This document shows positions 37,575-47,003 of a DNA stretch of 64,000 bases, piece by piece. The stretch's first letter is position 1. Each line of letters opens with the position of its first letter. The translations under genes and the position numbers were made by a program. The notes under the pieces were generated by a model, which was given only the letters and a program-made list of their open reading frames with translations, did not search any database and had not been told where the DNA came from. Source of the stretch: Ignavibacteriales bacterium (GTDB taxonomy: Bacteria > Bacteroidota > Ignavibacteria > Ignavibacteriales > Ignavibacteriaceae); NCBI GenBank assembly GCA_016709765.1, contig JADJMD010000008.1, positions 1 through 64,000 on the forward strand. Reading direction: 5' to 3'.

Positions 37575-39275
37575 TTACTTTCTTCCACTTGTTTTAGCCC
37601 AGGTATCTTTTAAAGTAACAGTACGATTAAAAACAAGTTTTTCATTTGTTGAATGCTTTATATCAACACAAAAATAACCCTGTCTTTCAAACTGAAACCG
37701 ATCGCCTGCTTTTGCGGATTTTACAAAAGGCTCCAGTTTAGCATTTTCTAAAATCACCAAAGAATTTGGATTTATGAGATCCTTGTAATCTTTATCTTTT
37801 TCACTTGCAGGATCTTCAACTGTTAAAAGTCTATCATACAACCTTACTTCACAATCAACTGCGTGATTAATAGAAACCCAATGAATGGTGCCTTTGACTT
37901 TTTTTGTACTTGTGCCGCTGCCGCTTTTTGTTTCAGGATCGTAGCTGCAGTTAAGTTGAATCACTTCACCGTGTTCATTTTTAATTACCTCTTCACATTT
38001 GATTATGTATGCGTAACGTAATCTAACTTCACCACCAAGAATTAATCTATGAAACCCTTTTACGGGCTCTTCCATAAAATCAGTTCGTTCAATATAAAGT
38101 TCTTTTTCAAAAGGAACTTTACGATGTCCCATTTCAGCATCTTCAGGATTATTAACTGCTTCAAGTTCTTCTTCCCCGTTATAATTCGTAATGACAACTT
38201 TTAAAGGATCAAGAACTGCCATAACTCTTTGTGACCGCTTATTTAGATCTTCTCTAATTGAATATTCAAGCAGAGCAATCTCAGTCATAGCATCTCGCTT
38301 GGCAACGCCAATTGTTTCTGCAAAATTCTGGATTGCTTCTGAAGTATAACCTCTTCTTCTAAATGCAGAAATAGTTGGCATTCTAGGGTCATCCCATCCA
38401 TCAACAAATTTTTGTTCTACTAGCTCAAGTAATTTCCTTTTGCTCATAAACGTGTAAGTAAGATTTAATCTTGCAAATTCTATTTGCTGAGGATGATAAA
38501 TCTCTAGTTCATTTAAAAACCAATCATACAATGGTCTATGTACTTCAAACTCAAGTGTACAAATAGAATGCGTAATGGTTTCAATCGAATCCTCAAGTCC
38601 ATGCGCCCAATCGTATGTTGGATATATGCACCATTTACTTCCGGTGCGATGATGTTCAGAATGAATAATTCTGTACATAACTGGATCGCGTAAAAGCATA
38701 TTTGGAGATGACATATCAATTTTTGCACGAAGAACTTTTTCACCATTCTTAAATTCGCCTTTTCGCATTCGTTCAAACAAATCCAGATTTTCTTCAGCTG
38801 ATCGACTACGATTTGGACTTTCTTTTCCTGCTTCGATTATTGTTCCGCGTAAACCACGCATTGTTTCGGAATCAGTGTCATCCACATAAGCTTTACCTTT
38901 TTTAATAAGCTTAACTGCCCACTCATACATTTGCTCAAAATAATCAGAAGCAAAAAATATTCTATCTTCAAAATCACCGCCGAGCCATTTTACATCTTCG
39001 ATAATCGAATAAACATACTCCTGTTCTTCTTTTACAGGATTTGTATCATCAAAACGCAAATTAAATTTGCCTTTGTAATCGCGGGCTATACCATAATTAA
39101 GACAAATTGATTTTGCATGTCCGATATGCAAATAACCGTTTGGTTCAGGTGGAAAACGGGTATGAACTCTTCCATTCCATTTATTAGTTTTAAAATCTTC
39201 ATCAATTATTTCGTAGATAAAATTCTTAGATTTTTCTTTTAAAGAATCATTTAGGTTTGATTTATTATTTTCCAT
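37575..39275 (-). CDS. glnS: Glutaminyl-tRNA synthetase
   Basis: GlnRS charges tRNA-Gln directly. The protein has RFPPEPNGYLHIGHAKSIC with an intact HIGH, LRFDDTNPVKEE and SIETITHSICTLEFEVHRPLY (shown in part). The KMSKS equivalent is MSKRKL near residue 265, and the C-terminal anticodon-binding beta barrels are complete. I choose ATG 39275 (566 residues), since the nine extra residues from an upstream start at 39302 are not seen in the family. The SatD-like gene follows 23 bases downstream. Confidence 0.95.
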   Translation of the reverse strand: MENNKSNLNDSLKEKSKNFIYEIIDEDFKTNKWNGRVHTRFPPEPNGYLHIGHAKSICLNYGIARDYKGKFNLRFDDTNPVKEEQEYVYSIIEDVKWLGGDFEDRIFFASDYFEQMYEWAVKLIKKGKAYVDDTDSETMRGLRGTIIEAGKESPNRSRSAEENLDLFERMRKGEFKNGEKVLRAKIDMSSPNMLLRDPVMYRIIHSEHHRTGSKWCIYPTYDWAHGLEDSIETITHSICTLEFEVHRPLYDWFLNELEIYHPQQIEFARLNLTYTFMSKRKLLELVEQKFVDGWDDPRMPTISAFRRRGYTSEAIQNFAETIGVAKRDAMTEIALLEYSIREDLNKRSQRVMAVLDPLKVVITNYNGEEELEAVNNPEDAEMGHRKVPFEKELYIERTDFMEEPVKGFHRLILGGEVRLRYAYIIKCEEVIKNEHGEVIQLNCSYDPETKSGSGTSTKKVKGTIHWVSINHAVDCEVRLYDRLLTVEDPASEKDKDYKDLINPNSLVILENAKLEPFVKSAKAGDRFQFERQGYFCVDIKHSTNEKLVFNRTVTLKDTWAKTSGRK

Positions 39276-39395
39276 AATTCCAATGTTTGTTATTGGATAC
39301 AAAAATAATGAAAGCTGGGTTAAAGCGTAAGTGTGTGGTTAGAATAATATTAACGAATGTAAAAACAAGTTAAGGGACGAGTGATGCAGAAAGGA

Positions 39396-39605
39396 TTAAA
39401 CTCGCCCGGAAACTTTATATATTTTTAACATCTGTAAAAAATACTCTATTTTATTTCTATCGAGAAGATTTGGAATTCTTTTAAAGTTGGAATACACTTT
39501 TGTAATTCCCGTTAATCTTCCAAACTCATTTACCATTTGTTGGATGACTTTACCATCATCTTCGATGTCGTAATGTCCATCCTGCCCGATATACGTTTTG
39601 CTCAT
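39396..39605 (-). CDS. Small hypothetical protein
   Basis: The 69-residue protein starts MSKTYIGQDGHYDIEDDGKV and is mixed charged with a helical C-terminal half. I recognise no domain. It lies 18 bases after another small gene in the same direction and likely shares its transcript. Confidence 0.5.
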   Translation of the reverse strand: MSKTYIGQDGHYDIEDDGKVIQQMVNEFGRLTGITKVYSNFKRIPNLLDRNKIEYFLQMLKIYKVSGRV

Positions 39606-39623
39606 AAATTTAATGTTTAATAA

Positions 39624-39818
39624 TTAATCAAAAATAATGTTATCTGGTTTTTCTATCACTTCTATGTAAGAAATCTCAGGTATATGATTTTCTTCTAGAA
39701 GATCTTCAATCTCTTCTTCAGAATAGTCATCAACATTATTCCAATTGCTAACCAACAAATAAACATCCGTAACTTTCTGATGCTTTTTGTTTTTTGCTCT
39801 GTAAATATTTTTCATCAT
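39624..39818 (-). CDS. Small hypothetical protein
   Basis: The 64-residue protein has an acidic middle (DDYSEEEIEDLLEENH). A strong ribosome-binding site, AAAGGAGTT, precedes the two adjacent ATG codons, which supports real expression. The fold and function are unknown. It heads a two-gene unit with the 69-residue protein. Confidence 0.55.
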   Translation of the reverse strand: MMKNIYRAKNKKHQKVTDVYLLVSNWNNVDDYSEEEIEDLLEENHIPEISYIEVIEKPDNIIFD

Positions 39819-39973
39819 AACTCCTTTTTGTTTAGATGATGTAAAACAATCATTGTGCCATAGTTTGCACTTAATTCATTATCGAAAAAATGTCTCAAAA
39901 ATTTATACCATGGCGAGAGAAATCTTTTTATGATCCACATTTTGATTGGTTAGTATCATTAAGTTTTTTATCT

Positions 39974-40006
39974 TTTGCCCATAAAAATTCTAAAATATGA
40001 ACTTTG
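39974..40006 (+). promoter_or_regulatory. Predicted promoter of tRNA-Leu
   Basis: A -33 TTTG (39974-39977) and a -7 GAACTTTG (39999-40006, seven of eight to TAnnTTTG if n is free) are separated by 21 bases. Mature tRNA begins 15 bases later. The pattern matches Bacteroidota promoters. Confidence 0.55.
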
Positions 40007-40021
40007 TTCTTTAAAATAATT

Positions 40022-40107
40022 GCCGAAATGGCGGAATTGGTAGACGCGCTGGACTCAAAATCCAGTGAGGCTTAAACCTCGTGCCGGTTCGAGTCCGGCT
40101 TTCGGTA
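40022..40107 (+). tRNA. tRNA-Leu (anticodon CAA)
   Basis: The acceptor arms GCCGAAA and TTTCGGT pair, the first pair being G-U. The anticodon stem CTGGA/TCCAG closes the loop CTCAAAA with anticodon CAA. A long variable arm (GTGAGGCTTAAACCTCGT) marks a class II tRNA, and the T-arm GCCGG TTCGAGT CCGGC is complete. CCA is not encoded. Confidence 0.97.
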
Positions 40108-40112
40108 CTTTT

Positions 40113-40137
40113 GCCTCCTTTATAGGAGGCTTTTTTA
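40113..40137 (+). terminator. Rho-independent terminator after tRNA-Leu
   Basis: GCCTCC (40113-40118) pairs with GGAGGC (40125-40130) over a short TTTATA loop, and a T6 run follows. Confidence 0.9.
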
Positions 40138-40192
40138 TAAATATCTGTACTTTTGGTTAATTACAGACTATCAGTAAAAATTATTACAACAA

Positions 40193-40783
40193 TTGAATCT
40201 TAATTTTTCCAAAATATTTTTCATAATTCTCGTTTCGATAATCATCTCTCTCGTTTATAATCACTTCAATCCCAATGGTTTAATTTTGATTCGACAAGAA
40301 AGAATTTTGAATTGGGCAAACGATTCACTTTCCACTCTAAATAAAAATGATTACTCTATTGCGGATTCAAAATCATCTGAATTAAATCAATCACTTGACT
40401 CCTTTGTTATTGATAAAAAATCAGAAATCATCGAACAAACTGAATCATTTAAAGAACCTAAAGCAATCATATTAAATTTTGCTTACAAATTGTTTAATCA
40501 AGGAATTAGATTTATCGATGCACGTTCACCAGAAGAATTTGCAGAAGGACACATTAAAAATGCAATTAACATTCCATTTTATGGTTCTGAAAATTATCTA
40601 AATTCAATAAATCAATTAGATAAAAACGATACTATTGTTACATATTGCAGTTCCGCAGAATGTGATATAAGCACTCTTTCAGGTGAAGAACTTTTTAAAA
40701 TGGGATTCAAAAGGGTCTATGTATTTGTTGGTGGTTATGATGAATGGACAGCAAATAATTATCCAATAAATATTAAGAAGTGA
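40193..40783 (+). CDS. Membrane-anchored rhodanese-domain protein
   Basis: The 196-residue protein has one N-terminal membrane segment (about 6-24), a variable linker and a rhodanese domain (about 95-193). The rhodanese domain has FIDARSPEEFAEGHIKNAIN and the active-site loop TYCSSAEC, whose first Cys can carry persulfide sulfur. It probably faces the periplasm. The start is TTG at 40193, because no ATG lies before the membrane segment. The MauE-like gene begins directly after its TGA, so the pair should be co-translated. Confidence 0.82.
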   Translation: MNLNFSKIFFIILVSIIISLVYNHFNPNGLILIRQERILNWANDSLSTLNKNDYSIADSKSSELNQSLDSFVIDKKSEIIEQTESFKEPKAIILNFAYKLFNQGIRFIDARSPEEFAEGHIKNAINIPFYGSENYLNSINQLDKNDTIVTYCSSAECDISTLSGEELFKMGFKRVYVFVGGYDEWTANNYPINIKK

Positions 40784-41218
40784 ATGAAAAATATATTTTC
40801 AAATAAATACCTGCTCCTTGTACTTAGAATTACACTTGGTTTTATTTTTATTTATGCTGGAACGGAAAAGATTGCAAATCCGGAAGCTTTTGCAATTTCA
40901 ATATCTAATTATCGATTGTTTCCAATTGCAATATTAAACTTATTTGCAATTACACTTCCATGGATTGAACTAATTAGCGGGTTACTTTTACTATTTGGTA
41001 TTGCTGTAAAAGAGAACAGCGCAATTCTTTTTTCTTTACTATTAGTTTTTACCATGGCAATAATTATTAGTTTATTTCGCGGATTAAGTATCGATTGCGG
41101 CTGTTTTGGCAAAGGAACTCAAATCGGGTTGATGAAACTTGGTGAGAATACTTTAATGATTGTTGGGTCGTTTCTTTTAATTATTTTTGGATCAGATTTG
41201 TTAAATCTAAAATCCTAA
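40784..41218 (+). CDS. MauE/DoxX-family redox-associated membrane protein
   Basis: The 144-residue protein has four membrane segments and the family features FIYAGTEKIANPEAFA and DCGCFGKG, a paired-Cys motif. MauE/DoxX-type proteins serve thiol redox chemistry at the membrane. It lies immediately after a membrane rhodanese, which suggests they act on the same sulfur or thiol substrate. It ends eight bases from the convergent polymerase-like gene. Confidence 0.8.
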   Translation: MKNIFSNKYLLLVLRITLGFIFIYAGTEKIANPEAFAISISNYRLFPIAILNLFAITLPWIELISGLLLLFGIAVKENSAILFSLLLVFTMAIIISLFRGLSIDCGCFGKGTQIGLMKLGENTLMIVGSFLLIIFGSDLLNLKS

Positions 41219-41226
41219 ATATTCTA

Positions 41227-42831
41227 TTAGTCATTTAATTTATTAATCACCTCCACAGTATCTCTTAAAACTCCAAGCGATCTTTGACTTAGCAAATCAA
41301 TTTTTACTAAGCCTAAATCCTCAATAGAATACATATCCGGCTGTGTTATTATCAAACCTAAACCTTTGTTCTTTGCATATTCCAAAGCGCAATAATCCGT
41401 AATTTTAGTTGGAGTAATAACAATTCCACTTGGATGAATACTTAAATGCCTAGGAAAGTTTGCAATTTTTGATGCAAATTCTGTGATAGTTTTCCATGGC
41501 TCTTTCTCAAAACCTATGTTGCGGGATTCAGGAAATAGTTGAGAAATTTTTGTGAGATTTGATGCGTTTGTCCACGGAATTTTTTTACTAAACTTTGAAA
41601 TTTCACGATCAGAAATTCCGAAAGCTTTTGCTACTTCCCTAAACGCAGATCTAGCACGGAATGTAATAATTGTTGATATCATTGCAACTTTTTCATAGCC
41701 ATATTTTTCAAATACATACTTTACAATTTCATCGCGCTCTTTCCAGGAAAAATCTAAATCAACATCAGGCGGACTTCTGCGTGCTTTATTCAAAAATCTT
41801 TCGAAGTAAAGATTTAATTTTATCGGATCAACTTGTGTTAATTCCAGACAATAAGCCACCAAACTATTTGCCGCCGAACCTCTGCCAATAGTCAAAATCC
41901 CCCTTCTTTTAGCCTCTTTAACAATATCCCAAACAATTAAAAAATAGTCCACAAAGTTTAATTCATTAATTACTCTAAGCTCATATTCTAATCGAGTTTT
42001 TATTTTAGGATCAATTGTCGTGTATCGTTTTTGCAATCCTTTGAAAGATATTGTATTAAGATGTTCAACTTTATTCTGATGCTGCTCATTTGAATATTGT
42101 GGATACTTATAATTGCCCAATCCCAAATTAACATCACACTCAGATGCGATTTTATTAGAGTTTGCAATTGCTTCAGGAAGCTTTCTGAAAACATTTTCCA
42201 ATTCTGATTGAGACTTAAAATAAAATTCTTCATCTACTAATTCATCTTCAGAAACTGAATTAATCGTTTTATTTAAACGAATTGCGGTAACGAGTTTGTG
42301 TAATTCAAAATCTTCCCTGCATAAAAAGTAAATTGGATTTGAAGCAAGGATTGGAATATTATTTTGATTAGAATATTCAAAAAGTTTTAATGCATTTTTT
42401 TTATTTGATTTTGTAGGAATGATTTCCGCATAAACAGAGTTTTGTTTATTTATTATTTCAAGTAATTCAACGCTTGGCGTAATAAATATTAAATTTTTCC
42501 ATTTAGCTTTTAGAATACTAAGTATGGAAAAGTCGTCATTTAATTTTCTCTGCGTTATAATTCTACAAAGATCAGAATATCCTTCATTATTCTTTGCTAA
42601 GATTATTACATAATTTTTTTTGTCATTTGGTTCATCAATTTGAACACCATAAATAGGATTTATTCCAGCTTCTATTGCTTTTTTAGCAAACTGAATTAAT
42701 CCATACATTGCATTTAAATCTGTAACAGCAATTGATGAAATATTATTATTTATACACTCTTTAATTAAATCATCAATTTTTATTGTGCCATTTAGAAGTG
42801 AGTAATTTGTATGTACGTGAAGTGGAATCAT
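41227..42831 (-). CDS. Half-length C-family DNA polymerase (DnaE/ImuC-like), ends after the palm
   Basis: The 534-residue protein starts with a PHP domain (LHVHTNYSLLNG). In it the usual TDH motif reads TDLN, so a metal ligand is missing. Then come palm segments with GRGSAANSLVAYC and the two catalytic Asp in PDVDLDF, the thumb and the third palm Asp in LVKIDLL. The stop follows about 25 residues later. DnaE and ImuC proteins exceed about 1000 residues, with fingers, beta-binding and OB domains that are absent here. The convergent MauE gene ends eight bases away, leaving no room for the rest. It may be a relic or a domain-reduced paralogue. Confidence 0.85.
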   Translation of the reverse strand: MIPLHVHTNYSLLNGTIKIDDLIKECINNNISSIAVTDLNAMYGLIQFAKKAIEAGINPIYGVQIDEPNDKKNYVIILAKNNEGYSDLCRIITQRKLNDDFSILSILKAKWKNLIFITPSVELLEIINKQNSVYAEIIPTKSNKKNALKLFEYSNQNNIPILASNPIYFLCREDFELHKLVTAIRLNKTINSVSEDELVDEEFYFKSQSELENVFRKLPEAIANSNKIASECDVNLGLGNYKYPQYSNEQHQNKVEHLNTISFKGLQKRYTTIDPKIKTRLEYELRVINELNFVDYFLIVWDIVKEAKRRGILTIGRGSAANSLVAYCLELTQVDPIKLNLYFERFLNKARRSPPDVDLDFSWKERDEIVKYVFEKYGYEKVAMISTIITFRARSAFREVAKAFGISDREISKFSKKIPWTNASNLTKISQLFPESRNIGFEKEPWKTITEFASKIANFPRHLSIHPSGIVITPTKITDYCALEYAKNKGLGLIITQPDMYSIEDLGLVKIDLLSQRSLGVLRDTVEVINKLND

Positions 42832-42909
42832 CTTTTACAATTTTTTAAGCAAATTATAAAAAGAAGTCATGATTGTGAAGTGGAAATTATAATTGTGATG
42901 TTGAAGCTA

Positions 42910-44190
42910 TTATAAATTTTTTAAAGCTTTATCTGCAATGTCTTTTCTAAAGTAAATTCCATCAAAATGAATTTTATTTATTGCCTTATATGCTATTTCT
43001 TTCGCTGTTTTTAGATCATTATTATCAATAACGGAGGTAACGCCTAAAACTCTTCCGCCATTTGTTAAGATTTTATTATTAGATTTTTTAGTTCCTGCGT
43101 GATAAATAATTAAATTCTCATCCGAATTCTCAAAACCAGTAATTTCAAATCCTTTATCATAGGTGTCAGGATAACCAGCTGAAGCTGCAACAACACAAAC
43201 AGAACTACCGCCAGAATAGCTAACTGAGTTTGAATCTAAATTTCCACAAGCGGCGGAATAAAGCAACTGTAAAAAATCTCCATCCAATAGTGGAAGTACT
43301 ACTTGTGTTTCAGGATCACCAAATCTGCAATTAAATTCTATTACTTTAGGTCCCTCTTTTGTGATTATCAAACCAGCGTACAAACAACCAATAAAACTAT
43401 TATCTGATTTTCTCATCTGATCGAGAGTTGGTTTGATAATTATTCTTTCAATTTCCTCAAGCAATTCTGGTGTTATAATTGGAGCAGGTGCATAAGCGCC
43501 CATTCCACCCGTATTTTTTCCGGTATCACCATCTCCGATTCTTTTGTGATCCTGCGCTGCAGGAAGACATATGAATTTTTCGCCTTCCGTAATCGCAAAG
43601 ATTGAAGCTTCTTCCCCCTGCAAGAATTCTTCAATAATTAACTTGCTCCCAGAATCTCCAAAAACCCTTTGCTCAAATATTTCATTTACTGCCTTTTGAG
43701 CTTCTTTCTCATTACTGCAAATAAAAACACCTTTACCGGCAGCTAAACCATCTGCTTTAATTACAGTTGGATAACTTATTTGTTTTAGATAGGTTAAAGC
43801 ATCAGCTATTTGAGTGGAATCAAACTCAAAATATCTAGCTGTTGGAATATTTGCCTCAAACATTATTTTCTTAGCAAATGCTTTACTTGATTCAATTTGT
43901 GCTGCTTTACTTGAAGGACCAAACACTTTAAATCCAGCTAATCGTAATGAATCTGCAAGACCATCAACTAGTGGCTGTTCAGGTCCGATTACAACTAAAT
44001 CTATATTATTCGTTTTACAAAAGCCAACTATTTTAAGATTATTTGAAGTATCTATTTCTAAATTAGTTGCAATAATCTCAGTTCCGGGATTACCGGGAGC
44101 ACAATAAAGCCTAGTTAATTTCTTACTCTGTTTAATTTTTATTGCAAGTGCATGTTCCCTTCCACCGGAACCAATTAATAAAACTTGCAT
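42910..44190 (-). CDS. purD: Phosphoribosylamine-glycine ligase
   Basis: PurD joins glycine to phosphoribosylamine with ATP, the second step of purine synthesis. The 426-residue protein begins MQVLLIGSGGREHALAIKI and has the family blocks GPEQPLVDGLAD, KADGLAAGKGVF, DHKRIGDGDTGKNTGGMGAY and EFNCRFGDPETQVVLPLL of the ATP-grasp fold. Its ATG shares one base with the stop of the glycosyltransferase gene, and guaB lies beyond, so purine genes and a glycosyltransferase share a transcript. Confidence 0.96.
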   Translation of the reverse strand: MQVLLIGSGGREHALAIKIKQSKKLTRLYCAPGNPGTEIIATNLEIDTSNNLKIVGFCKTNNIDLVVIGPEQPLVDGLADSLRLAGFKVFGPSSKAAQIESSKAFAKKIMFEANIPTARYFEFDSTQIADALTYLKQISYPTVIKADGLAAGKGVFICSNEKEAQKAVNEIFEQRVFGDSGSKLIIEEFLQGEEASIFAITEGEKFICLPAAQDHKRIGDGDTGKNTGGMGAYAPAPIITPELLEEIERIIIKPTLDQMRKSDNSFIGCLYAGLIITKEGPKVIEFNCRFGDPETQVVLPLLDGDFLQLLYSAACGNLDSNSVSYSGGSSVCVVAASAGYPDTYDKGFEITGFENSDENLIIYHAGTKKSNNKILTNGGRVLGVTSVIDNNDLKTAKEIAYKAINKIHFDGIYFRKDIADKALKNL

Positions 44191-45476
44191 TAAACTTCTG
44201 CCCGCAGTTTTAGTTGGAATTGCTTAGTTAAAACTTCTGTCAAATTATCGCGTCTGAACTTCTCAAGTATTTCATCAGAAGGTATTGGAAGTGAATTATT
44301 TTTATAATGCTCGTATATTTTTAAAATCGCTGATTTTATTTCATCAATATTATCCGGGCTACAAACAAATCCTGCACCGGATTCTTCAACCGCCATTTTT
44401 GCTGCTCCATCAGGGACACAAGCAAGGATAGGTTTTTTAGCACCAATATATTCATAAACTTTACCAGGAAGAATTGCATCTATATTTCTTCTTCGCCCAA
44501 CCATAAACCATAAAACATCCGCAGATTTTATTTTTGCTATTGCCTCAGTATGATTTACATACCCATGGTCTTTAACAAATGATTGAATTTGGAGCTTACG
44601 TATAAGTTTTTGATTTTCTTTTCTAAGAAATCCAACAAAATGTAATTCGATATTTGACGCTATATCCGGCCGTTCAATTGTTAACTTCTTAAAAGCTTTT
44701 AAAAAATAGGATGGTGTATTGTAAACCATAAATATTCCGGAGTACAAAAGCACCATTTTATTTTGTGGTTTTGGCTGTGCTTCAATTTTATCAAAATCAT
44801 CTTTATCATAACCGTGTGAAATAATTACAACATCTTCAAAAGTTAAAAAAGGATAGATGCTTAATAACTTTTCTTTAATTTTTCTGTTAGTCACAATAAT
44901 TCTATCAGCAGCCTTTAACGCATTGTACTCTTTTTTCTTGTGAAGCAATTTATGAAAAGGAGTAGCATAAAAAGCGAAATAACTTTTGAACCACAGATCA
45001 CGATAGTCTGCAAACAAAGGTATATCGTGCTTCTTCTTTATTTGTGAGATTACATCAAAGGCAGAAAAAGGTGGACAAGTGATGAATAGTGCATCATACT
45101 TTTCAGTACTAAGAATTTCATCAATCTTTTTATAAGCAAGTTTGGACCAAGAAATTTTATTATCCGGAATAAAAAATGTTTGGCTCAGTTTATCAAAAAT
45201 ATTTCTTATGAACTCACTTGGTAGTTTCATTGTACCAAGTTTGGCTAAAACTGAATTTGGCTCTTTACTTCCGGAAACTCTTATCACTTTTATTTCTGTG
45301 TCTTCTAATTCTTTTTTGAGAGAATTATCGTGTGCAAAATATGCAACATTTCCGCTGGTTATAACTGTAGGTTCCCAGTTATAATTTTTCATATACTTAA
45401 CAAACTTTAAAGTTCTTTGAACACCACTTAATCCCATTGGGGGGAAATAATACGCAACAACTAAAACTTTAAACAT
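44190..45476 (-). CDS. GT4-type glycosyltransferase
   Basis: The 428-residue protein has the GT-B layout. The N-domain starts VLVVAYYFPPMGLSGVQRTL, a common GT4 opening. The C-domain has LLYSGIF, HGYVNHTEAIAKIKSADVLW and LPGKVYEYIGAKKPILACVP, where the Glu binds the sugar nucleotide. It should transfer sugar to a surface glycan or lipid. Donor and acceptor are not evident. It is tightly packed between guaB (13 bases) and purD (one-base overlap), an unusual place for a surface-glycan enzyme. Confidence 0.85.
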   Translation of the reverse strand: MFKVLVVAYYFPPMGLSGVQRTLKFVKYMKNYNWEPTVITSGNVAYFAHDNSLKKELEDTEIKVIRVSGSKEPNSVLAKLGTMKLPSEFIRNIFDKLSQTFFIPDNKISWSKLAYKKIDEILSTEKYDALFITCPPFSAFDVISQIKKKHDIPLFADYRDLWFKSYFAFYATPFHKLLHKKKEYNALKAADRIIVTNRKIKEKLLSIYPFLTFEDVVIISHGYDKDDFDKIEAQPKPQNKMVLLYSGIFMVYNTPSYFLKAFKKLTIERPDIASNIELHFVGFLRKENQKLIRKLQIQSFVKDHGYVNHTEAIAKIKSADVLWFMVGRRRNIDAILPGKVYEYIGAKKPILACVPDGAAKMAVEESGAGFVCSPDNIDEIKSAILKIYEHYKNNSLPIPSDEILEKFRRDNLTEVLTKQFQLKLRAEV

Positions 45477-45489
45477 TATTAACTAAAAC

Positions 45490-46962
45490 CTATTTATGAC
45501 TTTGATAATTTGGTGCTTCTTGTGTTAAAATTACATCATGCGGATGACTTTCTTTAAGACCCGCAAGTGTAATTTGCATAAACTTACTTTTTGTTTTAAG
45601 CGATTTAATATTGGCATTTCCGGTATAACCCATCGATGCTTTTAAACCACCAACCAATTGATAAACAGTATCTTCGAGTGGTCCTTTGTAAGGGACTCTT
45701 CCTTCAATTCCTTCAGGAACAAGTTTTTTGATATCATCTTCAGCATCCTGAAAATATCTGTCTTTACTTCCTTTTTTCATTGCGCTTAGAGAACCCATTC
45801 CGCGGTAAGATTTAAAACTTCTCCCCTCATAAAGAATTTTTTCACCAGGGCTTTCCTCCACCCCGGCAAACAAACCACCAATCATCACCGAATCAGCTCC
45901 GGCGGCAATAGCTTTTGGGACATCACCTGTTTGCTTTATTCCGCCATCTGCAATAATTGGAATACCATATTTTTTTGCCGCATTATAAGTGTGTGCAATT
46001 GCAGTAATTTGTGGAACGCCAACACCTGCTATTATTCTTGTTGTACAAATTGAGCCTGGTCCAATGCCTACTTTGATTGCATCAACCTTACAATTTATGA
46101 GATCAAGTGCAGCTTCATAAGTTGCTATATTACCAACAATTAACTGTATATATTTAAATTTTCTACGAATCTCTTTTACAACTTTAATTACCCCGGTAGA
46201 ATGACCATGAGCCGTATCGATTACTATAGCATCAGCGCCCGCATCAGTCAAAGCTTGTACCCTCTCAATTGTATCGAACGTAACGCCAACTCCTGCTCCA
46301 ACTCGCAATCTGCCATGCTCATCTTTACAGGCAAAAGGATGTTTTTTCTTTTTTAATATATCTTTGAAAGTAATTAATCCTTTTAATGTTCCTGTCTTAT
46401 CTACAACTGGCAGCTTTTCTATTTTGTAATTCTGAAGTATTCGCTCAGCTTTTTCTAGTGTTGTACCAAGAGGAGCAGTAATTAAATTCTCTTTTGTCAT
46501 AAGATCTGAAACTCTAAGACTCTTATTAGGTTCAAATCTTAAATCTCTGTTTGTTAAAATTCCAACAAGTTTATGGTTGTTATCTATGATAGGAATGCCC
46601 GAAACACGATACCTCTTCATTATTTCAAGAGCATCACTAATTGTCTTATTTGGTGTAAGAGTAATTGGATTTCTAATCATTCCACTTTCAGATCGCTTTA
46701 CCTTATCAACTTCATTACATTGTTCTTCAATCGTTAGATTCTTATGCAGAATTCCTATCCCGCCTTCTCGTGCAATTGCAATCGCCATCGCAGATTCGGT
46801 AACCGTATCCATAGCAGCTGAGACAATGGGAATATTCAACTTTATTTCCGGCGTAAGATAGGTTGAAATATCAACTTCTCGTGGAAGCACTGAGGATTTA
46901 CCGGGTATAAGTAAAACATCATCAAATGTTAAACCTATTTCAAAATATTTCTTATCTAACAT
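45490..46962 (-). CDS. guaB: IMP dehydrogenase
   Basis: GuaB oxidises IMP to XMP, the committed step to GMP. The 490-residue protein has LTFDDVLLIPGKSSVLPREV, two CBS domains (about 95-205), the NAD site DTAHGHSTGV, the catalytic loop GIGPGSICTTRI with the active Cys, GADSVMIGGLFAG and YRGMGSLSAM. The C-terminal flap is complete. It heads a minus-strand run with a glycosyltransferase and purD. Confidence 0.97.
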   Translation of the reverse strand: MLDKKYFEIGLTFDDVLLIPGKSSVLPREVDISTYLTPEIKLNIPIVSAAMDTVTESAMAIAIAREGGIGILHKNLTIEEQCNEVDKVKRSESGMIRNPITLTPNKTISDALEIMKRYRVSGIPIIDNNHKLVGILTNRDLRFEPNKSLRVSDLMTKENLITAPLGTTLEKAERILQNYKIEKLPVVDKTGTLKGLITFKDILKKKKHPFACKDEHGRLRVGAGVGVTFDTIERVQALTDAGADAIVIDTAHGHSTGVIKVVKEIRRKFKYIQLIVGNIATYEAALDLINCKVDAIKVGIGPGSICTTRIIAGVGVPQITAIAHTYNAAKKYGIPIIADGGIKQTGDVPKAIAAGADSVMIGGLFAGVEESPGEKILYEGRSFKSYRGMGSLSAMKKGSKDRYFQDAEDDIKKLVPEGIEGRVPYKGPLEDTVYQLVGGLKASMGYTGNANIKSLKTKSKFMQITLAGLKESHPHDVILTQEAPNYQSHK

Positions 46963-47003
46963 AAAACTCCTAATGTATCATAATCAAAATAAAAAAAATT
47001 CAC

